Assembly: GCA_019510485.1 (NCBI GenBank)
Contig: JAEKKI010000130.1
Span: forward strand, 1-50,891
Direction of reading: 5' to 3'
Source of the DNA: Catenulisporales bacterium
GTDB taxonomy: Bacteria; Actinomycetota; Actinomycetes; Streptomycetales; Catenulisporaceae
Length of the DNA: 50,891 bases
The number at the start of each line of letters is the position of its first letter. Positions within the stretch are counted from its first letter, which is position 1. Made by a program: the position numbers and the translations under genes. Under the pieces are notes generated by a model. It did no database searches. It saw nothing but the letters and a program-made list of their open reading frames with translations, and was not told the origin of the DNA. Shown here piece after piece: positions 22,984 through 32,434 of the stretch.

Positions 22984-24108
22984 ATGCGGATCGGGTCCAC
23001 GAGGCAGCCTGGACGTGTCGCCGTCATCGGAGTGGGCGTCCTCGGAGCCTGCGTTGGTTGGAACCTGTCCCGGCACGGTGTCAGCGTGGTCTTACTCGAC
23101 GCGGGCCGACCGGGCGAAGCCGTCACCGACTGGTCGTTCTCCTGGGTCAACGCCAGCAACAAGACCGTGCGCAGGTCGTACTTCGACCTCAACATCGCCG
23201 GCATGGCGGTCCACCGCGAGCTTGCCGAGGCCATCGGGCCGGACTCCTGGTGGTATCCCAGCGGCAACCTGCGCTGGGCGGACGATCCCGCCGCGGAGGC
23301 GAAGCTCCTGGAGACAGCCGGACTGTTGGCCGACTGGGGCTACGGAGTCGAGGTGTCTACGGGCGCTGAGGTGCGGCGTCGCCTGGAACCTGGTCTCGCG
23401 GTAACCGCCGGGGCTCAGGTCGTGTTCTATCCCGACGAAGCCTGGGTGCACGGACGCCATCTCGTCGACCGCCTGGTCGGCCAAGCCGTGGCGGCCGGCG
23501 CCGAGTACCGGTTCGGCACCGAGGTCCAGGACATCGGCACCGATGCCGACGGGGGCGTGCGGAGTGTCGGCCTTTCCGATGGGAGCCGTCTCGACGTCGG
23601 CAGCGTCGTGAACGCGGCCGGCCCTGACGCCTCCCATGTCGCAGGGCTCGTCGACCGGCAGCTGCCGATGCGCCGGGAACCCGGTGCCGTGACGCGGATT
23701 GACTGCGCTCGGGTCCCGGTTCAGCGGATCGTGCACGCGCCGAACATCGCGATCCGTCCGGACGCGGACGCGTCGATCGTCCTGCACAGCGTCGAGATCG
23801 ACGCGCTCATCGACAAGGGTGAAGGTCCGGCCGGACTCGCGCGGCTGCTTCACGAATCGGCGCAGCGCGTCGTCCCCGAACTCAGCGACGCCCGCATCGC
23901 CCAGACCCGGATCGTCAACCGGCCCATCCCCGCCGACGGATTCCCCTCGGTGGGAGCGGTGCCGTCCGTGCCGGGCTACTACGAGGCCGTCTCGCACAGC
24001 GGTATCACGCTCGGGCCGGTGCTCGGTAGGCTGCTGGCCTCGGAAATCCTCAGCGGGAACAGGGACGAGGCGCTCGCGGACTTCCGCCCGGAGCGATTCG
24101 CCGTCTGA
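22984..24108 (+). CDS. DAO-family FAD-dependent oxidoreductase
   Basis: The 374-residue protein begins with a Rossmann fold, RVAVIGVGVLGACVGWNLSR, ending on the acidic residue of VVLLDAGRPGE. The remaining D-amino-acid-oxidase/glycine-oxidase-like fold includes VNAAGPDASHVAGL and the C-terminal FAD loop YYEAVSHSGITLGPVLGRLL. It probably oxidises a secondary amine or amino acid with FAD; the substrate is unknown. The ATG at 22984 follows GGGAGG. It starts 62 bp after the sensor kinase on the same strand and may be read with it. A serine replaces the more common small residue after EAVSH, which I note without functional weight. Confidence 0.85.
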   Translation: MRIGSTRQPGRVAVIGVGVLGACVGWNLSRHGVSVVLLDAGRPGEAVTDWSFSWVNASNKTVRRSYFDLNIAGMAVHRELAEAIGPDSWWYPSGNLRWADDPAAEAKLLETAGLLADWGYGVEVSTGAEVRRRLEPGLAVTAGAQVVFYPDEAWVHGRHLVDRLVGQAVAAGAEYRFGTEVQDIGTDADGGVRSVGLSDGSRLDVGSVVNAAGPDASHVAGLVDRQLPMRREPGAVTRIDCARVPVQRIVHAPNIAIRPDADASIVLHSVEIDALIDKGEGPAGLARLLHESAQRVVPELSDARIAQTRIVNRPIPADGFPSVGAVPSVPGYYEAVSHSGITLGPVLGRLLASEILSGNRDEALADFRPERFAV

Positions 24109-24267
24109 CGTCGTCGATGAGTCGGGTTGCGGACTGATGTCGATCGAGGCGCTGGCTCGGGCTTGAGGGACGAGGCCGCCGCAAGCCAGCAGCTTGCCGG
24201 CCGCAGTATCCTGATCCACCGACGGGGCGCCGCGCACTGGGCCGGTAGCCGAGGCTGGGAGGTGTGC

Positions 24268-25104
24268 ATGTCTGACAAGGCCTTGCGTACGGAGAACACG
24301 CTGACGCCCGGGTTGCGGCCCGCCACCGTCATCGATACGTCGACGGCGCACATAGCGCGGGTGTACGACTATTTTCTCGGTGGCAAGGATAACTTCCCGG
24401 CGGATCGGCAGGCTGCGGCGCGGATCCTCAAGGGCAATCCGGGCATGCGCGACACCTGTCGGGAGCAGCGGGAGTATCTGCGGCGCGCGGTGCGGTTCCT
24501 GACGACGGCGGGTATCCGCCAGTTCATCGACATCGGCACCGGGTTGCCGACCCAGGAGAACACGCACGAGGTGGCGCAGGCGATCGCGCCCGAGACGCGG
24601 GTGGCCTACGTCGACAACGACCCGATCGTGCTGGCCCATGCCAGGGTTCTGATGGCCGATGGGGATCACGGCCGCACTGTGTTCGTGCACGCCGACGCCC
24701 GCGAGCCCAAGCAGTTGCTGGCCGATCCCATGCTGAACGGCGTCATCGACTTCACGCAGCCGGTGGCGGTGCTGCTGATCGGCATCCTGCACTTCATGCC
24801 GGATCACGAGCAGCCCGCGGAGCTTATCCGGACGCTGCTCGACGCGGTGCCGGCGGGCAGCTACCTGGCGATCAGCCACGGCACGGCGGACTTCGCGCCG
24901 GAGATCGGGGACGCGGTGGCGGCGGCGTATCAAGCCTCATCGATGCCGTGCCGGGTGCGGTCGGCGGCCGAGGTCGGTGAGCTGTTGCAGGGCGTGGAGC
25001 TGGTGGATCCGGGGCTGGTGTTGCTGGCCGAGTGGCGGCCGGACGGTGCGGTGCCGGGGAATCGGCAGCAGATCACTTATGCGGCGGTGGGGCGGAAGAT
25101 CTGA
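24268..25104 (+). CDS. DUF574-family SAM-dependent methyltransferase
   Basis: The 278-residue protein has the signature of the actinobacterial DUF574 (Methyltransf_19) family: IARVYDYFLGGKDNFPADR, REQREYLRRAVRFL, FIDIGTGLPTQENTHEVA (SAM motif I) and VAYVDNDPIVLAHAR (motif II). These enzymes are very numerous in filamentous actinomycetes and almost all lack a known substrate. The ATG at 24268 has GGGAGG 5 bp upstream. The gene stands alone on the plus strand. No terminator is obvious in the following 340 bp, which hold a kinase fragment on the other strand. Confidence 0.9.
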   Translation: MSDKALRTENTLTPGLRPATVIDTSTAHIARVYDYFLGGKDNFPADRQAAARILKGNPGMRDTCREQREYLRRAVRFLTTAGIRQFIDIGTGLPTQENTHEVAQAIAPETRVAYVDNDPIVLAHARVLMADGDHGRTVFVHADAREPKQLLADPMLNGVIDFTQPVAVLLIGILHFMPDHEQPAELIRTLLDAVPAGSYLAISHGTADFAPEIGDAVAAAYQASSMPCRVRSAAEVGELLQGVELVDPGLVLLAEWRPDGAVPGNRQQITYAAVGRKI

Positions 25105-25109
25105 AGGTC

Positions 25110-25231
25110 TGAAGGTCGCCAGGAGGTGCGGGGAAGCGGACGCTGACACGTAATCCGCCCTCCGGGTCGGGCCACGCTTCGACCTTCGCCCCGTGCGCCC
25201 GGGCGATGGCGGACACGATCGACAAGCCCAG
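25110..25231 (-). pseudogene. Remnant of a histidine kinase ATPase domain
   Basis: Between the convergent methyltransferase and lipase genes, the minus strand encodes LGLSIVSAIARAHGAKVEAW followed by a short strand-turn-strand (EGGLRVSVRFPAPP). That is the G2 box, last helix and final strands of a sensor-kinase HATPase domain. The sequence upstream of it (25232-25445) reads as unrelated basic and His-rich residues, with no kinase core, H box or start. It is therefore a decayed 3' fragment, not a gene. The rest of the 341-bp gap 25105-25445 shows nothing else. Confidence 0.7.
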
Positions 25232-25445
25232 CCGGCGCCATTGTCGACGGCGGTGGCGGCGCGTGTGCGGTTTGGAAGCCGTCGGAAGCGTTCGAACAAA
25301 CGGCTGACTTGGTCCGGTGGTACTCGCGGCCCGGTTCACGTGACATACACCGCAGCGCCCGATGTCAGGGTGACACCGGCTACACCCAAGTCCGAACGGC
25401 GCGGCGGCGTTCGGAAAATCGCCGACACCACGACAACGATCACGA

Positions 25446-26783
25446 TCAGAACTCAGGCACCACCAAACTCTCCGGCGCCAACGAGTTCCCCGCCGCAATC
25501 CGCCCACAGTCCGAAGGCGCCGCCCGCCCCGCGAACCGATCGTTCAGCCACCCCAAAGCCAGCGGCGCCCAAGCAGCCGCCGTACCGGTGTGGCTCAGCA
25601 GCTCGAACTGGTCGTATTTGATCGAGCCGTCGCCGCCCGCGCAGTACTGCCGCGCCAGCGCGCGCACGTCGCCGGCGACCATCACCCCGTCGCCGGTCCC
25701 GATGCCGGGCGGGTTGGAGAACGTCCCCTCCAGGAACCCTCCGTTGCCCTGCCCGATGTAGCCGGGAATCGTCGGCGTGCCGTACGACCCCAGGTTGACC
25801 TTGTTGACCGCGGTGACGAAGTCCGGCACCGAATCCGGGTTCGCATACTGCGGCATCGCCAGCTTCTTCCACGTCAGCCCCGGGTACTGTCCCAGAGCAT
25901 TGACGATCGACCCCTTCTGCAGCTCGTTGTACACCTGCACGCCGTAGCTGTTCATGTACTGCGACAGATCGACGCCGAAGGACCGCGAGACGCCGATGAG
26001 CGCCATCGGGATCACCCCGGACCACACCAGCGAGCCGTCGACGTACTTCAGGTTGTGCGCCGGATCCACCAGCAGCCCGCCCTCGGTGAAGCCCACCAGG
26101 TTCCGATTGACCTCGGGCGCGTACGTCGGGGCCAGTGCGGCCGCCCAGCCGGTGGCTATCGCGCCGCCGGAGTAGCCCATCAGGCCGAACTTGGTGTCCG
26201 AGCCCATCCCGGTCGCCGCCGCGGAGCTTGTGGCGGCGCGGATCGAGTCCAGTGTGGTGGTCGCGTATTCCGGGCCGGCCGCGAAGTCAGCGCTCTGTCC
26301 TTCGGTGTCCGGGATGACGACGTTGTAACCCTGGGCCACCAAGGGCGCCAGGAACAAGGTCTCGGCGTTGGCGACGACGCCGCCCAGCGAGACGTCGCCG
26401 GCGATGGCGCGGGACGGACTGTCCGCCGGGTTGAGCGAGTCGTAGAACGACTGGTACGACACCGCCTCGCCACGCTCGCCGCTGATGCTGCGGATCACCG
26501 ACGTCACGTTGGCGCTCGGCCGCCCCTGGGCGTCGGTGGTGCGGTACAGCAGCTGGATCGCCGTCACCGGGGTCGGTATGCCCAGGACGTGGTATCGCAG
26601 AGTCCTGCTCTTTAGCACCGTGCCCGGAGCGAGCGATGCCAGGGGAGCCGAGCCGTCGTAGATATAGAAGGAGTCTGACGCGGTGGCCGGAGGCGCGGCG
26701 GCCGTGGTGGTGGCGACTCCGGCGGCGGTGAGTGCTGCTCCGGCCGCGGCGGCGGCGAAGCGTCGGACGGGTCGATGGCGCAT
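25446..26783 (-). CDS. Secreted lipase (LIP family)
   Basis: The 445-residue protein has an N-terminal signal peptide (RHRPVRRF, then an Ala-rich hydrophobic core ending near ATASD). An alpha/beta-hydrolase of the secretory lipase (LIP) family follows, with YHVLGIPTPVTAIQLLYRTTD, YNVVIPDTEGQSADFAAGPE and the nucleophile elbow GLMGYSGGAIATGWAAAL. Later segments include VKVNL-like strands and SHTGTAAAWAPLALGWLNDRF with a candidate catalytic histidine. It would hydrolyse extracellular acylglycerols or esters. The ATG at 26783 follows AGGAG; a longer start at 26870 would spoil the signal peptide. An inverted repeat at 26830-26845 lies 47 bp upstream. Confidence 0.9.
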   Translation of the reverse strand: MRHRPVRRFAAAAAGAALTAAGVATTTAAAPPATASDSFYIYDGSAPLASLAPGTVLKSRTLRYHVLGIPTPVTAIQLLYRTTDAQGRPSANVTSVIRSISGERGEAVSYQSFYDSLNPADSPSRAIAGDVSLGGVVANAETLFLAPLVAQGYNVVIPDTEGQSADFAAGPEYATTTLDSIRAATSSAAATGMGSDTKFGLMGYSGGAIATGWAAALAPTYAPEVNRNLVGFTEGGLLVDPAHNLKYVDGSLVWSGVIPMALIGVSRSFGVDLSQYMNSYGVQVYNELQKGSIVNALGQYPGLTWKKLAMPQYANPDSVPDFVTAVNKVNLGSYGTPTIPGYIGQGNGGFLEGTFSNPPGIGTGDGVMVAGDVRALARQYCAGGDGSIKYDQFELLSHTGTAAAWAPLALGWLNDRFAGRAAPSDCGRIAAGNSLAPESLVVPEF

Positions 26784-26829
26784 GACACTCCTGGAAGAGG
26801 CAGGGGACACCGTTTCTGACTCGGAGTAA

Positions 26830-26845
26830 GTTACCTGTGGGTAAC
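26830..26845. promoter_or_regulatory. Inverted repeat GTTACC-N4-GGTAAC upstream of the lipase
   Basis: A perfect 6-bp inverted repeat with a 4-bp spacer lies 47 bp before the lipase start and about 100 bp before the divergent GGDEF-EAL gene. Its size and position suit a dimeric repressor operator. I cannot name the regulator. Confidence 0.4.
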
Positions 26846-26943
26846 GGAGTTGTACAGAGACGGTGCCCACACAGCGGCCGGAGCGGCTACGCCTACCGGC
26901 GCAGTAACCCGAAACCCACCGCGCGAGCAGCCGCGCAGCGTGT

Positions 26944-29900
26944 TTGAGTCATAAGGTGAGGCCACTGGCGAGGGCGGCTCCGCGACCAAGACAGGGGGGC
27001 CGGAGGCCTGCCCGGCTCGTGCTCGCGACCTTCGCCGCCGTGGCCGTCGCCCTCGTGATCCTGACGCTGGCCATCCCGAGCTGGGCGGTCCCGCTGCGCT
27101 TCGTGGCAGCGAGTTGGGCGGTGGCCGCCGTGGCGGTCGGCGTCGTCGCCCACGATCCGCCACACAAGTCGGCCTGGGTGACGCTGGCCGGGGCGATCGT
27201 CGCGTTCCAGTGCTCCGACCTCGGCCACCTCGATCGCCGGCCCCTGTCCGGCGACTGGAACGAATGGCTGTCGCTCGCGGGCTACCCGCTGGCCGTCGTC
27301 GCGTTCTCCGCCATGGTGCGGCTGCGCTCGGCGGGGCGGGACGCGGCGGGCTTGCTGGACGCGGCGGTGGGGACGGCCGCGCTGCTGGTGCCGACCTGGG
27401 TGTTCCTGGTCCAGCCGTACGTGCACGACGCCTCCTGGACCGCGCTCCGGCTCGAAGCGATCCTGCCGCCGATCGGCGACGTGGTACTGCTCGGCCTGCT
27501 GCTGCGCCTGCTCGCCGCGCCGACCGCGCGCTGCCGCTCGCTGCGGCTGCTGGCCGCGGGGGTGGTGGTGACGGCGGCCTGCGACGTGGGGGCGGGGCTG
27601 CTCCAACTCGGCACGGCGCCCTGGTTCGGCACGGCCGGCGGCCAGCGGCTGATGGCCCTGGGCTGGCTCTCCTTCAACCTGTTCTGGGGCGCGGCGGCGC
27701 TGACCCCGGACATGCGGGGGAACACCGAGCCGACCCCGGCGCCGAAGCCGGTGGTGTTGCCGGCCCGGATCATGGCGCTCGCGCTGGCCGCGCTCGCCGA
27801 GCCCGCGGTCGCCGTCGTGCTGCTGTCGCAGAGCCGGTACAGCCTGGGCGTCGTCGGGCCGCTCGTGGAGATCACCATCATCCTCCTGATCGTGATCCGG
27901 GTCTCGTTGGTCCTCGCCGACCACCGCGGGGCCCTGCGCCGGGAGCGGGTCCTGGTCTCGGCCACCGGGCAGCTGGTGGCCGCGGCCGGGACCGACGAGA
28001 TCGCCGCCGTGCTCGCCGCCACCGCCGCCCGGCTGGCCGGGCTGCGGGTGCGGCAGGAGATCGTGGTCGTCATCGCGGACGGGGACCGGTTCCACGTTGC
28101 TTCCGCGGCAGGCTCATACCAGGGCATCGAGTCCAAGCGGAGCGGCTGGCGCGAGACGCTGTCCACGCTGGCCCACCGCACGCAGACCGCACAGCGAGCT
28201 CCGAAGCTGATTCGCACCAGCACGCTGCCGAAGGCGCTGCGCGACGCACTCGACGGCTTCGATCACGCGCTCGTCCTTCCGCTGGGCACCGAGGCGTGGT
28301 GCGAGGACGTGTGGGCTGCCGGAGTGCTCGCGGCGGCGGCGCCGGAGCATGCGCTGCTGGGCCTCGCGGCGCCGCTGGAGATCCTCACCGGGCAGGCCGC
28401 CCTGAGCCTGCAACGCCTCGCGCTCGGCGTGGAGATCGCCCGGCGCGACGGCGAACGCTACTTCCAGGCGCTGGTGCAGAACGACTCCGACGCCATCCTG
28501 ATCGTCGGCACCGACGCGCGGATCCGCTACGCCAGCCCGTCGGCGGAGGCGATGTTCGGCGCTGAGCTCGACGATGAGACCGGCGGCCTGCTCGGCCGGC
28601 CGGTGGCCGACCTGATCGGCCGGGTCCACGCCGGGCAGATCGCCGACCTGCTGGCCGATCCGGCCCCGCACGCCCCGCGGCGCCGGGACTGGGTCCTGGA
28701 CGTGGTCCCGGGCGCCGGGAGCCGGCGCGAGGTCGAGGCCACCATCAGCGACCTGCGCGCGGAGCCGACCGTCAACGGCCTGGTGCTGACGTTGCGGGAC
28801 GTGACCACGGCACGCGGTCTGGAGCGCATGCTGCAACGGCAGGCGTTCCACGACGAGCTGACCGACCTGCCCAACCGCGCCGCGTTCGTCCGGCGGCTGG
28901 ACGCCGTGCGGGACCGGGCCGGGCCGGACGACCAGGTGTGCGTGGTGCTGGTGGACGTCGACCGCTTCCGGGAGATCAACGACTTCCACGGCCGGGACGT
29001 CGGCGACGCGGTGCTGCGCGCGACCGCGGGCCTGTTGCGCGCCGGCCTCGCGCCCGGGGACGTGCTGGCCCGGGTCGGCGGCGACGAGTTCGCCGTGCTG
29101 CGGGTGCGCCGAGACGCAGAACCGCCGCGGTTCCCCGTCGGCATCCCGGGCGAGACAGACCCCTTCTACGTCGGGCCGGTCGCGGTCACCACCAGCGGCG
29201 CGCTCGTGGTCGCCGGCGCGCCCGGCGCCACCGGCGCCGATCTGCTCGCCGACGCCGAGATCACCCTGCACGCCGCGAAGGAGACCGGCCGCTCCCGCAG
29301 CTGGCGCCGCTACTCCCCGGAGCTGCGCGCGGACCTGGCCCGGGCCGCCGAACGCCGCGCCGGCCTGGACCGGGCACTGGCCGAGGGCGCCTTCACGCTG
29401 CGGTACCAGCCGATCGTGTATCTGGCCGACCGGACGCTGGCCGGCTTCGAATCGCTCATCCGCTGGCCGCAGCCGGACGGCTCGGTCGTGCTGCCGGACG
29501 AGTTCATCGCCCTGGCCGAGGCCACCGGGCAGATCGTGCCGATGGGCCGCTGGGTCCTGCGCACCGCGACGACGCGGGCGGCGGCCTGGAACCGGAAGCG
29601 CGCCGCCGCCCAGATGTCGCCGGTGCACGTCACGGTCAACGTCTCGGCCCACGAACTACGCGCCCCGACGTTCCCGGACACCGTCGCCGAGGCCCTGGCC
29701 GCCTCGGGCCTGGAACCGGAACGGCTGATCCTGGAGGCGACCGAGAGCTCCCTGATCGACCACACCGACCGGGCCCTGGCGAACCTGAACGCGGTCCGCG
29801 ATCTGGGCGTCCGCCTGGCCCTGGACGACTTCGGCACCGGTTACAGCTCCCTGAGTTACCTGCGCGACCTCCCGGTCGGCATCCTGAAGATCGACAAGGG

Positions 29901-30123
29901 CTTCACCGCCGAGGTGGGCCGCCACGACCGGCAGACGGCGCTGGTCGAGGGCATCGTCGGCATCGGCCGCGCGCTCGGGCTGAGCGTGATCGCCGAGGGC
30001 ATCGAGACCGAGTATCAGTACCGGCGGATGTGCGCGATGGGGATCGATCTCGGACAGGGGTGGTTGTTCGGGAGGCCGCTGGAAAGCGAGGACGCTGACG
30101 AGCTGGTGCGGACGATGCGGTGA
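26944..30123 (+). CDS. Membrane GGDEF-EAL protein with PAS domain (c-di-GMP turnover)
   Basis: The protein is 1059 residues. The first 320 are mostly hydrophobic (about eight helices, MHYT/7TM-like sensor of unknown type). A GAF-like segment (about 335-500) and a PAS domain (about 505-625, with NDSDAILIVGTDARIRYASP) follow. GGDEF (about 630-790) has VDVDRFREINDFHGRDVGD and an intact ARVGGDEFAVL; the inhibitory-site RxxD is APGD, so its Arg is missing. The EAL domain (about 805-1055) retains FESLIRWPQPDG, ILEATESSL, DDFGTGYSSL, LKIDKGF and AEGIETE, so phosphodiesterase activity is plausible. The frame opens with TTG at 26944; GTG at 26956 is an alternative. It is divergent from the lipase gene. 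Confidence 0.92.
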   Translation: MSHKVRPLARAAPRPRQGGRRPARLVLATFAAVAVALVILTLAIPSWAVPLRFVAASWAVAAVAVGVVAHDPPHKSAWVTLAGAIVAFQCSDLGHLDRRPLSGDWNEWLSLAGYPLAVVAFSAMVRLRSAGRDAAGLLDAAVGTAALLVPTWVFLVQPYVHDASWTALRLEAILPPIGDVVLLGLLLRLLAAPTARCRSLRLLAAGVVVTAACDVGAGLLQLGTAPWFGTAGGQRLMALGWLSFNLFWGAAALTPDMRGNTEPTPAPKPVVLPARIMALALAALAEPAVAVVLLSQSRYSLGVVGPLVEITIILLIVIRVSLVLADHRGALRRERVLVSATGQLVAAAGTDEIAAVLAATAARLAGLRVRQEIVVVIADGDRFHVASAAGSYQGIESKRSGWRETLSTLAHRTQTAQRAPKLIRTSTLPKALRDALDGFDHALVLPLGTEAWCEDVWAAGVLAAAAPEHALLGLAAPLEILTGQAALSLQRLALGVEIARRDGERYFQALVQNDSDAILIVGTDARIRYASPSAEAMFGAELDDETGGLLGRPVADLIGRVHAGQIADLLADPAPHAPRRRDWVLDVVPGAGSRREVEATISDLRAEPTVNGLVLTLRDVTTARGLERMLQRQAFHDELTDLPNRAAFVRRLDAVRDRAGPDDQVCVVLVDVDRFREINDFHGRDVGDAVLRATAGLLRAGLAPGDVLARVGGDEFAVLRVRRDAEPPRFPVGIPGETDPFYVGPVAVTTSGALVVAGAPGATGADLLADAEITLHAAKETGRSRSWRRYSPELRADLARAAERRAGLDRALAEGAFTLRYQPIVYLADRTLAGFESLIRWPQPDGSVVLPDEFIALAEATGQIVPMGRWVLRTATTRAAAWNRKRAAAQMSPVHVTVNVSAHELRAPTFPDTVAEALAASGLEPERLILEATESSLIDHTDRALANLNAVRDLGVRLALDDFGTGYSSLSYLRDLPVGILKIDKGFTAEVGRHDRQTALVEGIVGIGRALGLSVIAEGIETEYQYRRMCAMGIDLGQGWLFGRPLESEDADELVRTMR

Positions 30124-30413
30124 AGGGTTGCCCGCGTCGCGCCGAGCACGGCGCCGTGAGCGGAGCTGGGGTGCGGGGCGCGGAGACGGCGCTGCTTGCG
30201 CCAAGCACCGGCCGCCTCCGCCCCGCTGCCGACGCCGCCCCCTGCTCCGGCACCGGCTGCTCGTGTCCCCGATTCCCGTACCGGTCGCAGCTTCAGGCGG
30301 CGGGCCCGGCGGCGCCGCCAGTCGCCCCGAGCTCCGCCGCCGCACCATCGGCTGCGAGTGTTTCGTGACAGAGCTCGACTGTACCTTCTGTGAACGCTGC
30401 TGTACATGAACGA

Positions 30414-31070
30414 TCAGGTGTTTTCCAGCAACGCCCCGACGAACGCCACGAGCTCAGCCCGCAACTCCGGCACCGTGGCACCCGCCCCGGCCTCGATCCG
30501 CGCCGTCACCAACGCGCTCACCGCCCCGATCACGGCCCGTCCGATGAAGTGCGGATCCAGTCCGCCCCGCCACCGCTGACCGACGGTGATGGCATCGGCG
30601 ATCGTCACCGCGAACCGCTCCTGCGCGGCCAGCCGCCGGGCCACCGCCTCCCGACCCGCGCCGTACACCTCCACCAGCAACGCCCGCGCCAGCTCCGGCG
30701 TCGCGGCCAACCCCCGAAGGTAGTTTTCGAACACCCGGTCCAGCCGCACCAGCACCGGATCGCTCGCCGGCCCCAGCGCCGCCTCCATCCGCGCGATCAG
30801 CAGATCCGCGGCCTGGTCGAACGCGGCCAGGAAGCAGTCCTCTTTATTGGTGAAGTGCTCGTAGAACGTCTGCCGCGAGATGTGCGCCCGCCCGAGCACA
30901 TCGCCGACCGTGCACGCGGCGTACCCGCGTTCGGCGACGACCTCGACCACGGCCAACAGCAGCCGCGTCCGCTGCGCGGCACCGACCTCGTCGCGGGAGA
31001 GGTGGTGGTGGCCACGCGGCAGCGTGGGGAATTTGTCTTGCGGCACGAGCGCGAATCTACCGCTCGTCAC
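30414..31070 (-). CDS. TetR-family transcriptional regulator
   Basis: The 218-residue protein has an N-terminal TetR helix-turn-helix (AQRTRLLLAVVEVVAERGYA, then ISRQTFYEHFTNKEDCFLAA) and a helical ligand-binding domain. The N-terminal 28 residues before the HTH are basic and proline-rich. GTG at 31046 is a possible later start. It lies 63 bp downstream of the DUF6545 gene in the same direction and may be read from the same transcript. Its target and ligand are unknown. The 290 bp between it and the convergent GGDEF-EAL gene hold no gene that I can support. Confidence 0.88.
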   Translation of the reverse strand: MTSGRFALVPQDKFPTLPRGHHHLSRDEVGAAQRTRLLLAVVEVVAERGYAACTVGDVLGRAHISRQTFYEHFTNKEDCFLAAFDQAADLLIARMEAALGPASDPVLVRLDRVFENYLRGLAATPELARALLVEVYGAGREAVARRLAAQERFAVTIADAITVGQRWRGGLDPHFIGRAVIGAVSALVTARIEAGAGATVPELRAELVAFVGALLENT

Positions 31071-31133
31071 ACATCCGGACCCGTCGCGATGCGAAGTAGG
31101 GCGCCGGACACCCTGTCGCGGGCCCGGCGCGGG

Positions 31134-32426
31134 CTACCCCCGCTCCGACTCCAACCGCAACCGCTCCAACACCAGCGGAATCACCGGCGAGCGCCGGAAG
31201 GCCCACGCCACCCGCGACAGCCACAGCACCTCGGAATCCAGATCCGTGAGCACCAGCCCCGCATCCCCCGGCGGCGCCTCGGCGGCGTCGGCGAACCGGC
31301 GCTCGAACCGCATGTTCTCCAGCGCCGTGGCGATCGTCGCCGCCTCGATCAGCGCGGCCGTCATCGCCGGATCCGGGTCGCCGATTTCGCCGGTGTCGCC
31401 GGTGTCGGCGGCGTCGCCGACGGCTACCGCGAGCGCCACCGCCTCCTGCGCGACCCACGCGGCCACCGCGGGATGGTGGTACGGCCGCAGCACCAGGCGC
31501 CCGTCGTGGATCTCGATCACCCGCCGGTACAGCGCGAACTCCAGCCGCAGCCGGCCGGCCAGCCGCGGCCGCGCCGCCTGCGGGAAGGCGATGTACGGCA
31601 TCGCGGTCCGCATCGCCGACCACAGCGGCCCGAGCAGCCGGTAGCACCGCCACAGCCGCAGCCAGCGCGTGGTCGCCGCGACCGTCCCGCCCGAGCGGCC
31701 CAGCACGGTGCCGGCCAGCACGAGCGCGGCGCACAGCGCCCCGAGGACGTTGGAGACCACGTCCTCGCTGCCGTCCTCGATCCCGTGCCGCAGAACGTTG
31801 ACGATGTCGTCGTACGACCACAGTGCCCACAGCATCCCGACGCACACCGCGGCCAGGACCAGCCGCACACCCCACACCAGCGTCCCGTCGGCGGCCCCTT
31901 CGGTAACCTCGTCGGCGGCCGCCCGCGAGTGGGAGAGCAGCGCGAGGAAGAGCTCGATCAGGGCCCAGACGCAGTAGGCGGCGAACAGCGCGACGCGCAG
32001 GGCCAGCGGCCAGCGGCCGCCGGGGCCGGCCGTCACGTCGCCGTCGGCGGCCAGCCGCGGCCGCGCGAGGACGAACAGCCCCAGGATCCCGGCCTGCATC
32101 GCGACGGCCACGGCGGCCTGCCCGCACCTGCCGGGCCGGAGCGCGCGGCGCGGACGCAGCGCACAAGCCAGCAGCATCAGGAAGCTGATCGCGGCGGTGC
32201 GCACCGCGTCGCCGAGGGCGATCACGGCCAGACCGGGGATGCCGGCGCCGGTGGCGGCGGTCAGCGTGGCCGGGGCCAGCAGCGCCAGCGAGCACCCCTG
32301 GCACCAGGCGAACGCCGAGCCGGCCCGCCGGACCCGGCGGCGCGCGCCGCGCCGCTCCCAGACCGACATGACCGTGGCCAAGGCCGCCAGCACCGCCGCG
32401 CCCAGATAGGCGGCGAGGTCGGACAT
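31134..32426 (-). CDS. Seven-TM DUF6545 (MAB_1171c-type) membrane protein
   Basis: The protein has 430 residues: seven predicted transmembrane helices within the first about 250, then a cytoplasmic domain of about 180 residues containing FALYRRVIEIHDGRLVLRPY and ERRFADAAEAPPGDAGLVLT. This layout matches the actinobacterial MAB_1171c family of putative transporters (DUF6545). Proteins of this family recur directly after an XRE regulator and an ImmA/IrrE-type peptidase, as here; no function is established. The ATG at 32426 lies 8 bp after the peptidase stop, so the two are almost certainly cotranscribed. A short Asp/Thr/Gly repeat in the cytoplasmic part comes from a tandem DNA repeat. Confidence 0.82.
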   Translation of the reverse strand: MSDLAAYLGAAVLAALATVMSVWERRGARRRVRRAGSAFAWCQGCSLALLAPATLTAATGAGIPGLAVIALGDAVRTAAISFLMLLACALRPRRALRPGRCGQAAVAVAMQAGILGLFVLARPRLAADGDVTAGPGGRWPLALRVALFAAYCVWALIELFLALLSHSRAAADEVTEGAADGTLVWGVRLVLAAVCVGMLWALWSYDDIVNVLRHGIEDGSEDVVSNVLGALCAALVLAGTVLGRSGGTVAATTRWLRLWRCYRLLGPLWSAMRTAMPYIAFPQAARPRLAGRLRLEFALYRRVIEIHDGRLVLRPYHHPAVAAWVAQEAVALAVAVGDAADTGDTGEIGDPDPAMTAALIEAATIATALENMRFERRFADAAEAPPGDAGLVLTDLDSEVLWLSRVAWAFRRSPVIPLVLERLRLESERG

Positions 32427-32434
32427 CCGCGCTG

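Noticed and set aside
30124-30413. Small genes between the GGDEF-EAL and TetR genes
   Set aside because: Short frames here lack ribosome sites and recognisable features; a 12-bp palindrome at about 30147-30160 is too weak to call.
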